A DNA stretch of 64,000 bases, taken from positions 4,208,501-4,272,500 of the forward strand of contig JABWDB010000018.1 in assembly GCA_019614645.1 (NCBI GenBank), given 5' to 3'. Source of the DNA: Stratiolaelaps scimitus (taxonomy: Eukaryota; Arthropoda; Arachnida; Mesostigmata; Laelapidae). Shown in pieces: positions 23,643 through 35,998 of the stretch; within the stretch, counting starts at the first letter, position 1, and every line of letters starts with the position of its first letter. Position numbers and translations under genes: made by a program. The notes beneath the pieces were generated by a model. It was not told the origin of the DNA. It ran no database searches and saw only the letters and a list, made by a program, of their open reading frames with translations.

Positions 23643-25522
23643 TATCGATGTGGGTGCGTCGTTATGAAGGTGTTGGCCGTCGTACGGCACGGGGCTACGC
23701 AGTCGGTGCGGCCGGCAAGATTATTAAATTGCACAGGCTCGGTCCGCGTCGCCCTGGTCGTATCCTACCTCCTGTTACCTCACGCTCGCCATCTACCTAT
23801 AGCAGTAACTTAACCATGATAAAGCAGGTTTCTGCCCCGGCAGCCGGCGGCCAGCCAGAAGCGGCGACAGCCAAAGCATCAACAACGATGGCAAGGGAGA
23901 GTAGGGTGTCAGGGTGGGAGGGCCGTTGTTCTTTCAGCTTCGCTTAGGAAGCCACTATGAATATCCGGCGGCGCGCGAGCTGACGCGAGCTGTAGCCCGC
24001 TATCGCCTCAATGACCTCTGTCGCTGACTGCCTCGAGCGCGGGAAGCCAAAAACTCCTTCGCGCCACTACCCAACCACCTACCTCTTGCACTATAGTATA
24101 ATAGCAGCATATACGGGCACGCCAAGCCGACTTCCACTGAAAGGTCCTTAAAGCTGCCCACTCTCACTCGGGTGCTCCGTCCTTCATTTCGTGGGGGTCT
24201 CTCTGCACAACGACAACGATGCGCTCGCGGTTGCAATAGGAGAGTGAGTGCCGTGGTACACTTTCGAGGAACTGGCCGACGAACTAAAATTAGCAGCCGA
24301 CGATGTAATCATCGTTAAATTTGGCATCATTCCTTTCATTCTGGCTTCGTTAGCGATGTCAGCGACGTACCGTATGGAAGGCTCCTTCTGTTGCTGACCG
24401 TGGGGTTTTGCAGTTACGTTTGCTTACGATTATACTGTATAATATGATGATGAGTGTCTACTCATTGTCCACACAGATACACGCCGAGCGATAGCCATGC
24501 TCGCTTGTTATGGATTTGTTTGCCAAGTCGCCACGCAAACTCTAGCTACAATTCAATATTTCGCTAAGAATTCCCTCGAGCATGATTCTCGAAAGGGTGA
24601 AACTATTACATAAGGAGTTCCATCGGCGATACGAACTGTATGCAGCCGTCGATACGGCCACGTATCGACGTCACAACGACGCATTGCTTTACGCTCCTTG
24701 ATGCTGTGCAGTGTTTCGCTTTTGCTTGATCAGCAATGTGGACCCCTCCAGGGAGTCGGAGTCTCTGCTTCGAGGGGGTTAGCGAGAACCGCGCCTCGAC
24801 AACCTCCCCCCCCCGCACCTGACACTTATGCAGAGTTCTCGAACTGCCTGTGCCACTCTCACCAAAACGTTCGAGCATGAAAAAATGCGCACGCTGCCTT
24901 CGTATAAATGCAGGAGGAAAAACAGCCAGAGACGCCGCTTTCTGCTAAGCATCCTCAATGGCAGGCTCGCTCCATCAGCAAAGGGCTCATAGTCACTTTG
25001 TGTGGCCCCCATGAGCTCCTCTTGTCGAATTTCCCTTGGCGAAACTCGGAAGTTGCTGGGTCTGCTTTTTACTTTCCAATTCAACTGATTTGAAGCACAG
25101 CCAATAGCGCGGGCTATCGACCTGGCGCGCGACGGTGGCGCTTGGTGAAACACTGAAACGCTCGCAAACACTGTGCGGGCATTTAAGAAAAGCGATAATT
25201 AACAGCCCTGGGGCGGGCACGATTTGATTGGTTGTGCAATCACTGATGTCTCATGCGTGTAATGACTTGGGCGATGAGAGTTCCCCGGTGGAACTGCCAC
25301 TGAAACTTAAAGGGGTTAGGTACCCGGGTTGAGTCTACTTAGCTACAAGGATTCACATGTTCAGCCATATCTAGGTTAGCGACAAGCGCAGAAATTCGAT
25401 GTCCTAAATTGTTGACACTACGAGAGTTATGGACCGAGTACAGTATACTGAGTTTTAGCTTTTACATAGGTAGTGCAGTCGCTTCCTCGAATTGTTATTA
25501 GAAACAGTATATATAATTAGTT

Positions 25523-25735
25523 GAGCTCGGCGGCGTGGTGCATTCGCGTGCGCTTGCGGCGGGAGGAGAGAAGTGGATGCACGGGTTTGATTCCCGCCGT
25601 CGCACACTTGCATTTAAGGCATCCGTTTTATGAAGCATTATTCCGATATCAGTTGTACTGTGGATGCAAAATCAGCCCGGAATATATACTGAGCGTCAGC
25701 CCGGAAAATATACTCTAGTATATATATATATTATA
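25523..25735 (+). mobile_element. tRNA-derived SINE-like element (family B)
   Basis: The first 90 bases read as a tRNA relic: A-box-like GTGGTGCATTCG at about 25535-25546 and B-box-like GGGTTTGATTCCC at 25583-25595, followed by GCCGTCGCAC. The unrelated body contains an 18-nt direct repeat beginning CAGCCCGG at 25673 and again at 25697 (period 24, one internal mismatch). The element appears to end in an (AT)n tail at about 25718-25733. Its sequence differs from the family A copies. No named family is recognised. Confidence 0.6.
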
Positions 25736-25811
25736 AATAGGGATTTCAAAATATATCTGTTTATATTCACTGCTATCTATCATACAACCATTAATAGTGT
25801 CCAACCTTGCG

Positions 25812-25860
25812 CTGCACGTGATACTCACCTGTAAAGAAAGAATACACAAAGCATATATAT
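25812..25860 (-). promoter_or_regulatory. Candidate recursive splice site (fused 3' and 5' splice sites)
   Basis: On the minus strand a T-rich pyrimidine tract ends in CTTTCTTTACAG and is followed at once by GTGAGTAT, with the junction between 25829 and 25828. Both halves are near-consensus. An AG|GT fusion of this kind is the known form of ratchet points that remove very long introns in steps in flies and mammals. If used, the site implies that a minus-strand gene with a very long intron spans this region. It could also mark the start of an ordinary exon that begins GTGAGT, or be chance. Confidence 0.35.
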
Positions 25861-28812
25861 AATTATATTCATTTCGCTCGTTCGCACTGCCAGTGACTTG
25901 CTTATCGTCTGCCTCAGACAATTAATTTCTGCAACGAATTGTTCACATCCGCAGTCGGTCGGTCCACTCTTCCTAGAAATGATCCCTGACCTGATCTGAA
26001 CACGCAGACCCCTCAGCTTTACGCTACATGATATCTAGCCACATGACACCAACTACGAGACAAAATACCGTTTCAGAGTTGTCCGATGGATATTTTTGAT
26101 TCGCCTTAATTGCACCCGTTTCACAGCTAGTATCGGACAGCAAATATCCGCAATTAACGTCATTGCTTCGCAGGGTCCCGCTTAACTCTATCCATTTCGA
26201 GTATCGTTTGCTCCCTTTTATAGAAGCCGCCAGATGGAGCTCCTGTTTCGCCCCTTGTGTACCGACACCAATGTAGACAATCCAATATAGCCTCGCGCAA
26301 AGTCTATCCAAGCGTTCCCCATCGCTTGTGTTTTGCTTCGAAAGCTCGAGCCGTCTCGGACACGAGACACATGGAGCCAGCGTCTGTGCTCGGTCGTCAC
26401 ACGATCCGTGACCAGGCAAACAGACATTGAGGATGCGACGTGGACAACCGCAGCGAGAAGATCCTTAGACGCTGACGGAGCGGCCGTTCAGCTTCGGTGT
26501 CCACTGGCAAATACGCACAGGCAGTCAAGCCGTTTTAGTCTGATGCGATCCAGCTTGCTGTTTTAGGTCAGAGACGATAAAGGAAAATGGCGAGGTTTTG
26601 GTGGTGGTGACGTGGCGTCTGTTCCCAAGCACTTCGTCGTAAAGGCCTTTCGTAGTTTGCTCGATCTACACGTGTCCATCCATAGACGACATCGATATGC
26701 AAACAATCGACAGGGTGCATCGGTGTTTCGAGGTGCCTTCTGCAGGATTTCAGTAAATAACAGAAAATAGGCAAAAGTGTTCCACGTCATAACCCCCCCC
26801 CCCGCCCCCCGCTGGGTGAGTGTTCCTGGACGCGAAATATCGTAGTACGAGATTGCTAACCTTGCTCCCGACATTCCTCAGAGGAATGCAGTGTATAGCA
26901 TATGGGGAAGTGTCTTGTGAGAGATGGACTAGGGTCATCTGAGCGGCGAACGAAAAAAAGAACCGGTGGGGCTAGTCTCGTGAGTCCGTCCCTCGAATTA
27001 CCTTAGTCTCCCTGCTCTCCCTCCGTCAAGATTCCACGCTATGGCATATCAATGATGGATGTATAACTGAAAGTCTCGATAAAGCCGTACGAGCCGTTCT
27101 TTCGGGCTTCCTGAAGATTATTTTTAGGATCGCAACTTTGTATAGGGGAGGCCAGAACCCTGTAATTGACGCCTTTGCTTGTGGCACGGGCTGGACTTGT
27201 TTCCGAAACTTGAAGCCGAGCCGCAGGCCGGTAGCAGGTTTACGCGTTGAAACTGGGGACACCCACCTATAGATGCGCGTACAAATATATCCAGCATCAA
27301 AAGTGGCACGCGCTTAGAGCAATGAAGCCAGATTTAGCCTGTGGGCTATGGCCCCTACCCGTGGCCGATAGCGACGCAACGAAATAATGAATGATCAGTG
27401 TTTCGACATCGTCAAAGAAAGACAAGATCCTCCCCCCAAGCTTACGCATATGTATTCAAGATAAACGGCGCGTAACTGCGAATTTTTAATTTCAATGCTC
27501 CATCAGAACTCCTATACATATAAATATGTTTTAGTTTATTTTTACCATCTGATTAGATATCCGGACCTTACACTGATGACCTTCTTTTACGGGGCAAATC
27601 CTGACGCTATTTACTGTACAACTTCCCTTGTCCATCCCATACCAAGCTTCCGAAGTATAGAGCAAACATTCAATAGATCGATGCGCGTATTATCTGTCAG
27701 CCCAAAATGCAACCATCCAATTATTTCTCCTCGTATATTCCAGTGACCGTGCTAAATGGATTTGTATCGTCACCGCCAACCATGCTCGTGTGCGCCTGAT
27801 GGCCCCACTTCGCCGTGTCGTATCTCGCGTCGTCTGGAGTTGGTCTATCTCGGCGACGGTATCCGCTTTTACCGGCAGCACACCACCGACAGCCACAAAT
27901 AGCAAGTGAACAGGGCGGGTCCGCGGTTCGCTAGCTCTCGCGATGGGTGCAACGTGTAAGCAAGCAGCCAGCCAGTCAGTCAGTCGAACAGGGCGATCGA
28001 ACTGAAACGATTGACAGATCTGGTAATTTCGTTGGGGGTAAAGCCCTACGCTGCCACTCCATCGTTTCCTGGTCCCCTTTTCGCGCCACCACTTTCACCG
28101 TCTTTGCTCGCTCGCCAGCCGTGCCGCTAGTCCTGCCCGGTCCCGGGCAGAAGGTCTTCAAACGTCGACCGGCTCTGAACTACCCCCCACACCCAGCCCC
28201 ATAGGGAGACTTCGTTTGTTTCGTTTTGCTTCTGCGCCAAGCGAATCATGTAAACTGTAAAAGGGTGTATTGTCAGTCGTCGGACAGCACAGGACCGTTG
28301 GTGGATCGGTGAGTCAGCCTGGCATTGGTTTGGGTTCTCTGCTCGGCGTATGGCTTGGGCATCCGTCTATCCACCAGTCAGTCTAACCCTCTGCCTGCCT
28401 CTGTGTGTGTGTGGCTGCGTGTTGGGAGAAGTCAAACCGAACTGACGAGGGCGACGCATCAGGGCTTGTTGGCGGGGACCGAGGAAGCGCCGAACAGACC
28501 ACTGCTTTCTGGACGAATGCCGCCAGTTTTTTCCTACTTGGAAAACGGCCGAGGTAGCTTCCCCAGCGCAAGTACTGAATGAGGTAAGGGCAACTGGAGC
28601 CGTGAAGAGTTGGGAGGGTCTTGGAGGAATCTTTTCCGCTGGTGCCCTCTCCAACCTGCACTCGAGGGTGACTGAGCAAGTGAACAACGCCATTCCTCAA
28701 TTGCTCGCGGCGTTTCCAATCGGGGCCAGATAGAGAGACGAAATGGGAACTGTGGGGAGCTGAGGCTAGACGCCCGTTGTGAGGTCCGCGCCCTCCCCGC
28801 GTACGTCTTCAT
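25861..28812. other. Spacer with GC-rich patches, no supported gene
   Basis: A C-rich run lies at 26793-26810. The 28.1-28.8 kb patch is GC-rich, with short frames on both strands. Nothing is recognised. Confidence 0.5.
26793..26810. repeat. Poly-C run (11 C, G, 6 C)
   Basis: A homopolymer with one interruption. Confidence 0.95.
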
Positions 28813-28845
28813 CTCTCTCTAGCTCTCTCTCTCTCTCTCTCTCTC
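28813..28845. repeat. (CT)n microsatellite
   Basis: A CT dinucleotide run with one AG interruption. Confidence 0.95.
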
Positions 28846-30390
28846 GATCTACGAACTAAACAGGACCGTCGCGGCCGTCAAATTGCTCAGCCCGTCATTT
28901 CAACCGCGCAGCTCAACCATACAGTTAGTTTCGCTCGGTGCAGCGTGTGAGCGCATAATTTGCCTCGAGTTCCTTTAAACACTCCCAACCACTCCCAGGT
29001 CGAACGCCTGCCGGCACACGTTCCCTCTCGTCTACTTGGTGATACGGCGCTGCGCAATTCGGAACTATTATAATTTTCAAGCTTGATCGACTCAAGCGAC
29101 GGAGAGAAGTTAGTGAGTTCCGAAAACTCCATCAATTGTTTTAGCTTAAAAAGAGTCGACCAGCAAAGAATACGTTATCTCTGCACTCTCTATATGAATG
29201 TTCAATGAGCAATTAATTAGAGCAGGGTCAAAAATACTGAGTGTACCCAAAAATTGCTTCATTGTTTAGATCGAAATGCGGGCCACGCGCAAACAGAAAT
29301 ATTTACATTAAGCTGATAATAGAAATAGGACATTCAGTGACCGAGTAAACGAACACCTAATGGTGAGGTCAGGTTAGGTTGCCACCCTAGACCAACCCAA
29401 GTCCGCCGGATTTAAGTTTCACACCGAGACCACCCATGACAACGCATGCTGTATCTGACACAACCGCATACCCATCGGCATTCACAAAAAATCCTAACTA
29501 GTAATAGCCCTGTGGACACAATTCAGATATGAATAAGAAGGACTTGAAATTACATAAATCCAGTATTTTGACTATGATTATTATGGCGATTATTTATATA
29601 TATATATATAGGTGGAAGTAATTGTTATTAAGAATGATTTATATTTGGAGCCTCCGATAGCTGGTGAGGTGCTGGCGCAGTCCGTGCACTCTGGTCATAT
29701 CGAGTATGAATGTCTATCCTATAGGGTTTCGGAGCACAATGTGATTGATAATGTCCAGTTGTGGTGATGCCATCCAGTCTAGCATATAAGTTACCGCATA
29801 TAATAATAATAATAGAAAATGGGGCCGAGTGGCTCACGCTGACACGCCTCGATGCTACAAATCTACCTAGACTTAGATTTTTAATTGTTATGAATACCCG
29901 TGCTCAAGTAGTTCTTCATTCCTGTTTTAATATGCTTCACACCACACATTGGCGTCTCGGATTGTGCCTAAAGAAGAGCTTTATACCTTCATACAAGAAC
30001 CTGTTTTTTTGTAGTAGGAGATCAGATAGGATAATAAGCATTATCTAGAGACACAGCTTGGGGATATATATAGACCAGTAGTGGAATATCTCCGAGGTCG
30101 CAGATTCAAATCCTAGCCCCATGGTCTTAGGGACGTGTGGAGTTTTCCCCCCGACATTTGTCGTAGAAATGTCATGCGGATAAAAAGTACTGAAAAATAT
30201 CTGATGGGAAAAAAGAGCAGAACTCAACGTCCATTACTACGACGGCTCACCCTCAAGTATAGTCGTTTTTCGATGTCTTGACAATGTTGTTGTCTATTTT
30301 AGTGAATAATATTAGCTACGTGTTCGTAAACATGTTCGCTGGCATGATCACTGTTTCTAGGCAATTCAGTTCAATTCAAATTGCAGCTCG
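28846..30390. other. Spacer, no gene; separated tRNA-like halves
   Basis: No gene is seen. A piece resembling the 5' part of a tRNA (GGGGCCGAGTGGCTCACGC at 29821-29839) and a B-box-like piece (AGATTCAAATCC at 30102-30113, then TAGCCCCA) could form matching acceptor ends, but about 240 bases separate them. Confidence 0.4.
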
Positions 30391-30440
30391 TCGAAGGAAC
30401 TGCAGCTTTTTTTTACAATGCTTAAGTTGTTTCGTTAAAC
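30391..30440 (-). mobile_element. SINE family A fragment (3' body only)
   Basis: On the plus strand it reads GAAGGAACTGCAGC, then a T run, then ACAATGCTTAAGTTG. This matches the body of the copy at 7687-7829 in the same order and orientation. The tRNA head is absent. Confidence 0.6.
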
Positions 30441-33400
30441 AATTACTAAATATTTTTGCAATTCTCTGTCATCCATTATACAATCGTAGTGTATATGACA
30501 CATTGGGAGAAGCCTGAGATGGGCCATTTCTAGCAACACGAATATATAATTCGCCTGACATCGTCTCGTCCCTCCGGTGAGATTTGCCTTAATATGACTC
30601 CAGTTGCTCGCGACCAGGCTTGCCTAGTCAATAGCGCCCACAATTAGAATCACCATTTCAGTATTGCCGTATTTGTCTGCCTCTCTCTTCTCGGCCTCCG
30701 ATCTGTCAGTGGCCGCAGGGCCGTCAATCCACTGAGCAACCTCTGTGGAACTGGCCCAATTGAATGCAACGATATATCGCTCACGGCGGCTCAAGCTGAA
30801 AGCGAGTCAGGCTCGCGTCGGAAAGTGGATGACTGATTCACTTCTGCCATTTCCTAGACCAGAGATTCAGCGATATTCAGTTTCCTGTCATATAGTGTCC
30901 AGCTTTGTATCGCACATAGGCGATCGATACGCGTAACTCATCGTTGGCGATGAAGAGTAATAAGAACGAGGATCGGGCTTAACCCACGTGAGCTCGTTGG
31001 GCGCATCACGTCTAGTGTAAGCGTAGTGCGGTCGAATTCAAGAGTTGGACGAAGCCATTCATGGTCGTAGTCAACGCCAGACGTCCCCTGATAACTATAA
31101 TACTATTAAGTCGAGGTACGCTTCCAGCCAGCTCAGGTGCCTGGCGCCACAGAAGAGCCCCCCAGATCGTCCAAATACTATCACGTCGTAGAATATTGTG
31201 AATGACGTCAAATTGAATCACTATATTCTATCTGGATTAAATATTATACAATGCCGCACCAAATGCTGGCTAAACATATATATGTAACGAATATAGCCGC
31301 TCGACTGGGCATATCCAGAGAGCCTCGCTAGGTATTTGTCGGGTTTGAATGAGTCTTTGAGTGGTGACCCCGAAGATACAATATTGATATTAATCTGATC
31401 TAATTTATTAATGAATTAGTTAATTAGAAAAGTGAGCGACAATTGTACCCGCTGAACGGCCAAGAGGGTCCATCGGTTCTCTGCAGCAACGAGAGTGTGG
31501 AGAAACTAGGTAGCTTCTTAAATGTAAACGTCCTCCATTATCAAGTAAAGTTCCCATATGGGAACAGCCTAAAGCCATGCTCCTGCCCAAGGTGTTGTGA
31601 GAGCCTTCAACCCAACTCTCGTTCCACAGTGCTCCAACTCTGATTATTATTAATTTGTATTCTATAATTATTCGTCGTCTAGTCACGAGCCGTCTCCGTG
31701 AGCCGGACAAGTCAACTTTCCACTCTTCATAAAAGAGCATCACAGGCTAACGTTACATACAAACGTTGCGTTCGTTGGGATCATTACGCACTGCCGCCAT
31801 CCGCCTCCCGTCCAACTCAGTCTGGCAAGGGGGTGCCAGCCTCTTAGCTCGTCGAGAATTGCCGCTCTTTAGCCGAATGTTGTCACCTGATGTTTAAATA
31901 TTCCCAGCTGATACTGCTGTTCACTAACTGAGTTTTGTGCTCCGCAGGTCATTTTTTTATACTCACTAGCTTCTTTCAGATCGACTTTGTGAGGGGCAGG
32001 CGTCGAACCGGGGGCGACAAACCATCCAACATAAAGTGCCGAAGAGTGGTTTGGCATTACGCCAGAGAGTATATGGTGATTGCATACGACAACGCTTAAG
32101 AACCTGCAGCCGCCGCGAGGCGGGTGCAGGTTTGTTCCACTCGTTCACTCTGGTGCAAACTTGCGAATTGAGTGTCTTCTGTCGTGCACCCATCGCGTAA
32201 CGTCGCCTCTCTGTCAGTCTGTGTGTATGTCTGCCACTCATCTGGCGGCCACGGCATATTGCAATGTTTTTATGCAAGCCCTTCTATTTATGCTTATGAA
32301 ACATACGTATGTTTTCCTCTAACCAATCGCCTACTTTGTAAGCAACTGCCGATGGGGTAGCTTTTAGGCCAAGCATTGGTTTGGTGGAAGGCAATGACAA
32401 AGTGCAGGGCAAGTGACGCCGATACTTCTTCTCGCAGGAACGATTTCGCTGCCTCTGTTTAGTTGGTGTCCGTTCGGCCTTCGTTTGACGCCGGCTATTT
32501 GGGTCCGTTACCACCAGCGGTGACACCTCGTTGACAGAAGTTCCCTTGCTCTTCCTTTCTCTCTGGTCCGCCCCCTGTTGTCGCGCCTGCTTTCTCTGAG
32601 ACAACTGCCTCTATATATCCAACTGTGAGTGACCCCATCAAGCGTGTGGGACGCGGTAGTCTGCGACGTCCCTCAGGCGAATAGCTAGTTGGATGGCAGC
32701 TTCCTGTCTACGAAGCAGGCTTCGAGGCCGTGTCGGTCCTGCCGGCCAGCTACGCTAGGTACCTCCCGTATAATCACCTTTGTTTATTTAGCGGATATTC
32801 GTATACGTATCTCTCTTACACACAGGGTCGCGCTTACGGTCAGCACAGCAGGGCCGCGGCCCGCTACGATCTAGGTCCACGATCGTGGCCTTCACTACGA
32901 AGGTACACATGACAGCAGAAGGGAGGGAACTAACTTTGCATGACCGTAGGTTATTCCCGCAGGCCGTCCCAGAAGCCTACCGTTGTCCACAGGTAGGTTA
33001 ATGGTGGACATCGCAGAGTTGCTTAACCTACTCGAGAGTGAGGTAAGCCTTTCTTCTGTCTAGGCGTACACTACAGAAAGCGCCGTGTCATCCTTCAATC
33101 CTTTGTCCAGCAATCTGCTGCGCCGACGCACCTGACCTAACAAACCTTATACACTAGGCCGCACGCAGCAAAACACATACAGAGACACGCATTCACAGAG
33201 ACCCAGCCTCACCTGGATACATCCTTTGCCAGCACCCCTTTCTAGACCATTGGACCACTTCAAAAGGTCACTTCTGCTTTCGTTGCCAGAGTCGTTCGGG
33301 TGCAAAGCGGACCACGACGTACCCTATTCTCTATACTCGGCCAACGGGAGTGAGGAGATCGGACGGCGTGACAACTGTTAAATCATGCAGTCTGCGCACC

Positions 33401-33651
33401 TCGAAGTCCACTTTATTCGTACGCTTTGGTAGCCGCCAACGCTGTGTGCTACGAGAGGTCGCTTCCGCTGAATCTGTTCTGCTCCCGATATTGAACAGGC
33501 GTGTGTCAACGATCGAGTGACGCTCTGCTTTAGCAAATCGTTGAAAAAACCTTCTTCCCCGTTAGATAATCAAGCAACAAAGAGGGTAATGTTCCACCAA
33601 ATGAGACCTACTCATCTGGTCGCGTGTACCTTTATCGGTGCACTTTTTCAG
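30441..33651. other. Spacer, no supported gene
   Basis: A perfect 16-bp palindrome (GTTCCCATATGGGAAC) lies at 31550-31565, and a possible SINE head at 31985-32075 is listed separately. At 33001 an ATG opens MVDIAELLNLLESE, which ends at a donor (GAG|GTAAGC) at 33042/33043. The only nearby acceptor would give a 21-nt intron, so no gene is called. Confidence 0.5.
31985..32075 (-). mobile_element. Possible tRNA-derived SINE head
   Basis: On the minus strand, TGGCGTAATGCC (32064-32053) resembles an A box and GGTTCGACGCC (32009-31999) a B box, 43 nt apart, which is a normal spacing. No family A or B body follows, so it may be a third family or a tRNA pseudogene. Confidence 0.3.
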
Positions 33652-33842
33652 ACACAGGATCCGAAAACTATCCTGGTAAACTAATAATAAAAAGCGAACC
33701 ATTTCAGCAGGAAAACGGAGAATCCTTGGAACTTTTCTTATGTATTTGTCTTGCCGTTGAGGTGTGTACAGAGAGTCTGGCGGCCACCAGACTCCTGCAA
33801 GGGCTCAAACTAAGAACTTCTGTGTTTTCGGTGTTCACCTAG
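33652..33842 (+). CDS. Possible terminal exon, unknown product
   Basis: A good 3' splice site (GTGCACTTTTTCAG) precedes a frame of 62 codons to a TAG, entered with two bases of a split codon. The residues look protein-like, for example KLIIKSEPFQQENGESLEL, followed by a hydrophobic stretch. No upstream exon with a matching phase was found; the nearest good donor (33042/33043) would bring in a frame that stops after about ten codons. No family is recognised. Confidence 0.18.
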
Positions 33843-34654
33843 TTGTTCCTTGTCAATAGCTGCGTTTACTGTATTTACTGTACCACCGCGCCGGCTGGCC
33901 GCCTCGAAAGGATGGCGCGCACCATCGAAGGGTCTACCTTCGACTGTGTTAGCCGTGCGAAAACCATCATGTTCTGTAGAACACAATTCCTATCAGAACA
34001 GGGACCGATTGGTCGATATGTCAGCGCTCCACGCGCCATCCGATGTCGTTCGTAGCAGCACCAGCAGCACTTCTCCCATTTGTTCCGTAGTTCAGACGGG
34101 GAACGTGCGGTGGGAAGTTACTGCGTGGAGTTGCCAGAACATGATTTCCTCTCGTGTCCATCCAATCTTTATTATTTGCCCACACGTTTGCCAAACGGCG
34201 AGTGCCTGTTGCGGTTTCGATCATTCGCGCCATTCCCTTCGTTGGTACCTGCCGAGTCCGAGTTAGTCTGGTCCTGCAATGCCCGGCTTCTAGCTCGGTC
34301 GTGTGTATTTTCCGCACGATGCACAAGTGTCTAGGGCGTGGGCCTCCTACCCTATAAAATGTGTCATTATGTCATATAATGATGTATCTGTGATAGCTGC
34401 TCGGAGATCGGTGATGATTTGAAGCCGGTCAACACAATATAATTTCTAGAAATATTTAAGTGACCGTTGTCTTGTCATGTGCCATTTGGGGTTGCCACTG
34501 GCAGGAGTCCCAATTATTATATCTCAATATCGAAATTCGATAAATGTACGAACCGTGTCCATAATTGCTTGCTGCAAAAAAAGTCGAGATAACGCAGGAG
34601 ATACCGAACTTAAAAGTTGTCCCTAACATTTTGACTTCTTTCAATTCAGCGCTT
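33843..34654. other. Spacer, no supported gene
   Basis: Overlapping frames of 67-138 codons lie on both strands at 33.85-34.35 kb, without splice support. Confidence 0.5.
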
Positions 34655-34740
34655 ATACAACACATTACCTTAGCAATACGCCCACACAAGACATTAGCTT
34701 AGCAATACGCCCATACAAGACATTAGCTTAGCAATACGCA
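34655..34740. repeat. Tandem repeat, 29-bp unit
   Basis: Two full units (34670-34698 and 34699-34727) differ at one position, followed by a 13-base partial unit. A diverged half unit precedes them. Each unit begins TTAGCAATACGCCC and ends GACATTAGC. Confidence 0.9.
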
Positions 34741-35897
34741 ATATTTAAGTTTTCTCTTCAATAGATCCTACTTTCTGAATGATGGAGCCGTAACACACTG
34801 GCTCGGGTCTTTGGTCAAGTGCACCACAGAAAACAAAAGCCGAGCGTTGACATTGAATGCGTTACACGTTTGTGACATCTGCCTTATTCAATCGTTAGCT
34901 TGGATACCCTCGCTAAGACAAGATAAGAGACAGAGAGAGACAGCTCATTAATGGCGACGTGACGTTTTCTAACACGATTCATAAAGACTGCAAAAACCCT
35001 TCAAATACAATAGGCTTTGTAATAAGCTCGAGAACGCTAATTTGACAGGAGCCATCTCTGCCGGGAACGTTGACTTCAACGCCCTAATTCAAGCGTTCTC
35101 AGCCAGGCAGACCTTTATCGTGCTCTGCACTAAATAGAATAATGAAATACTCGGTTGTTGCGAATCGATAATATATACATGGAATGTCCACAAAAGGTAT
35201 ATACAGGTTATAGGTTCTATATTCCTCATACTGGTTCTGGTTACACTGAAGACGTGTCAGCTTAGCCGTACTGCTCGTCAATAGAAGCTTTATAAGTAAG
35301 CTTAACAGAAGCTATCCTTGAGTACATTTCGGTTAGTTACCGTGGTTATCTGAAATCTAGTAGGCAAGTGTCACCGCTGGGGATCATGTTAATGCTTCTG
35401 CCGTATGAACGCTGATTTATGATCCACTCATGTTTGTGTTACCCATGCTCTTTCCGGATCTCGGATGTGTTACATGTTCTGTTTTGTGAACAAATTAATG
35501 TATACTATAGCATTATTCAGCACGTGTCGTTCGCTCGCCAGTGTCGCTTCATTAAATGCACCCCGAGCTCAAGACGCTTCTGTGTCTGTCTCGTTTAAAA
35601 GCAACGCGAGAGGAATATTTTAACAATAGCATGGTTCTGCTCAATTGCTTAATTCGGCCTCATCCAGTATCCGTTCGAGCATAAACAAAGCTGAACAATC
35701 GATACGCCTAAGTTTCATGGAACTCAATGTTCCCGCTCCACAGGAGAGCATTGTGCTTCCGTATTACGTTACTACTATAGATTTTGTTACCACTATAGTT
35801 GGCACAGACAAGCTCGTAGATTTCCGCAATGAAGTCCATCCGTCACGCTTTGTCACCAGCGGTAATTAAATAGGCCGGACACACACCCTGCACAACT
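34741..35897. other. Spacer, no gene seen
   Basis: AT-rich, with only short open frames. Nothing is recognised. Confidence 0.6.
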
Positions 35898-35909
35898 ATA
35901 TTATTATTA

Positions 35910-35998
<89 letters not shown>
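35898..35998. repeat. (ATT)n array
   Basis: About 100 bases of ATT trinucleotide with two small interruptions (a TTG unit near the start and one AATT). Confidence 0.95.

Larger units (their letters stand above)
21808..25520. other. Spacer and GC-rich island, no supported gene
   Basis: CTG-type codon repeats at 22020-22055, a GC-rich island at 23.2-24.2 kb with a palindrome and a CG-alternating tract (listed separately), and a CCCCCCCC run near 24808. Open frames up to 164 codons in the island overlap on both strands and include the (TG)n repeat. No exon is called. Confidence 0.5.

Noticed and set aside
32995..33000. Strong recursive splice site at TTGTCCACAG|GTAGGT
   Set aside because: The pyrimidine tract is short and broken by purines, and GTAGGT is a weak donor. 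Kept only as a side note.
33001..33061. Tiny intron after MVDIAELLNLLESE
   Set aside because: The donor at 33043 and the next acceptor give a 21-nt intron, too short for animal splicing. No other acceptor in phase was found.
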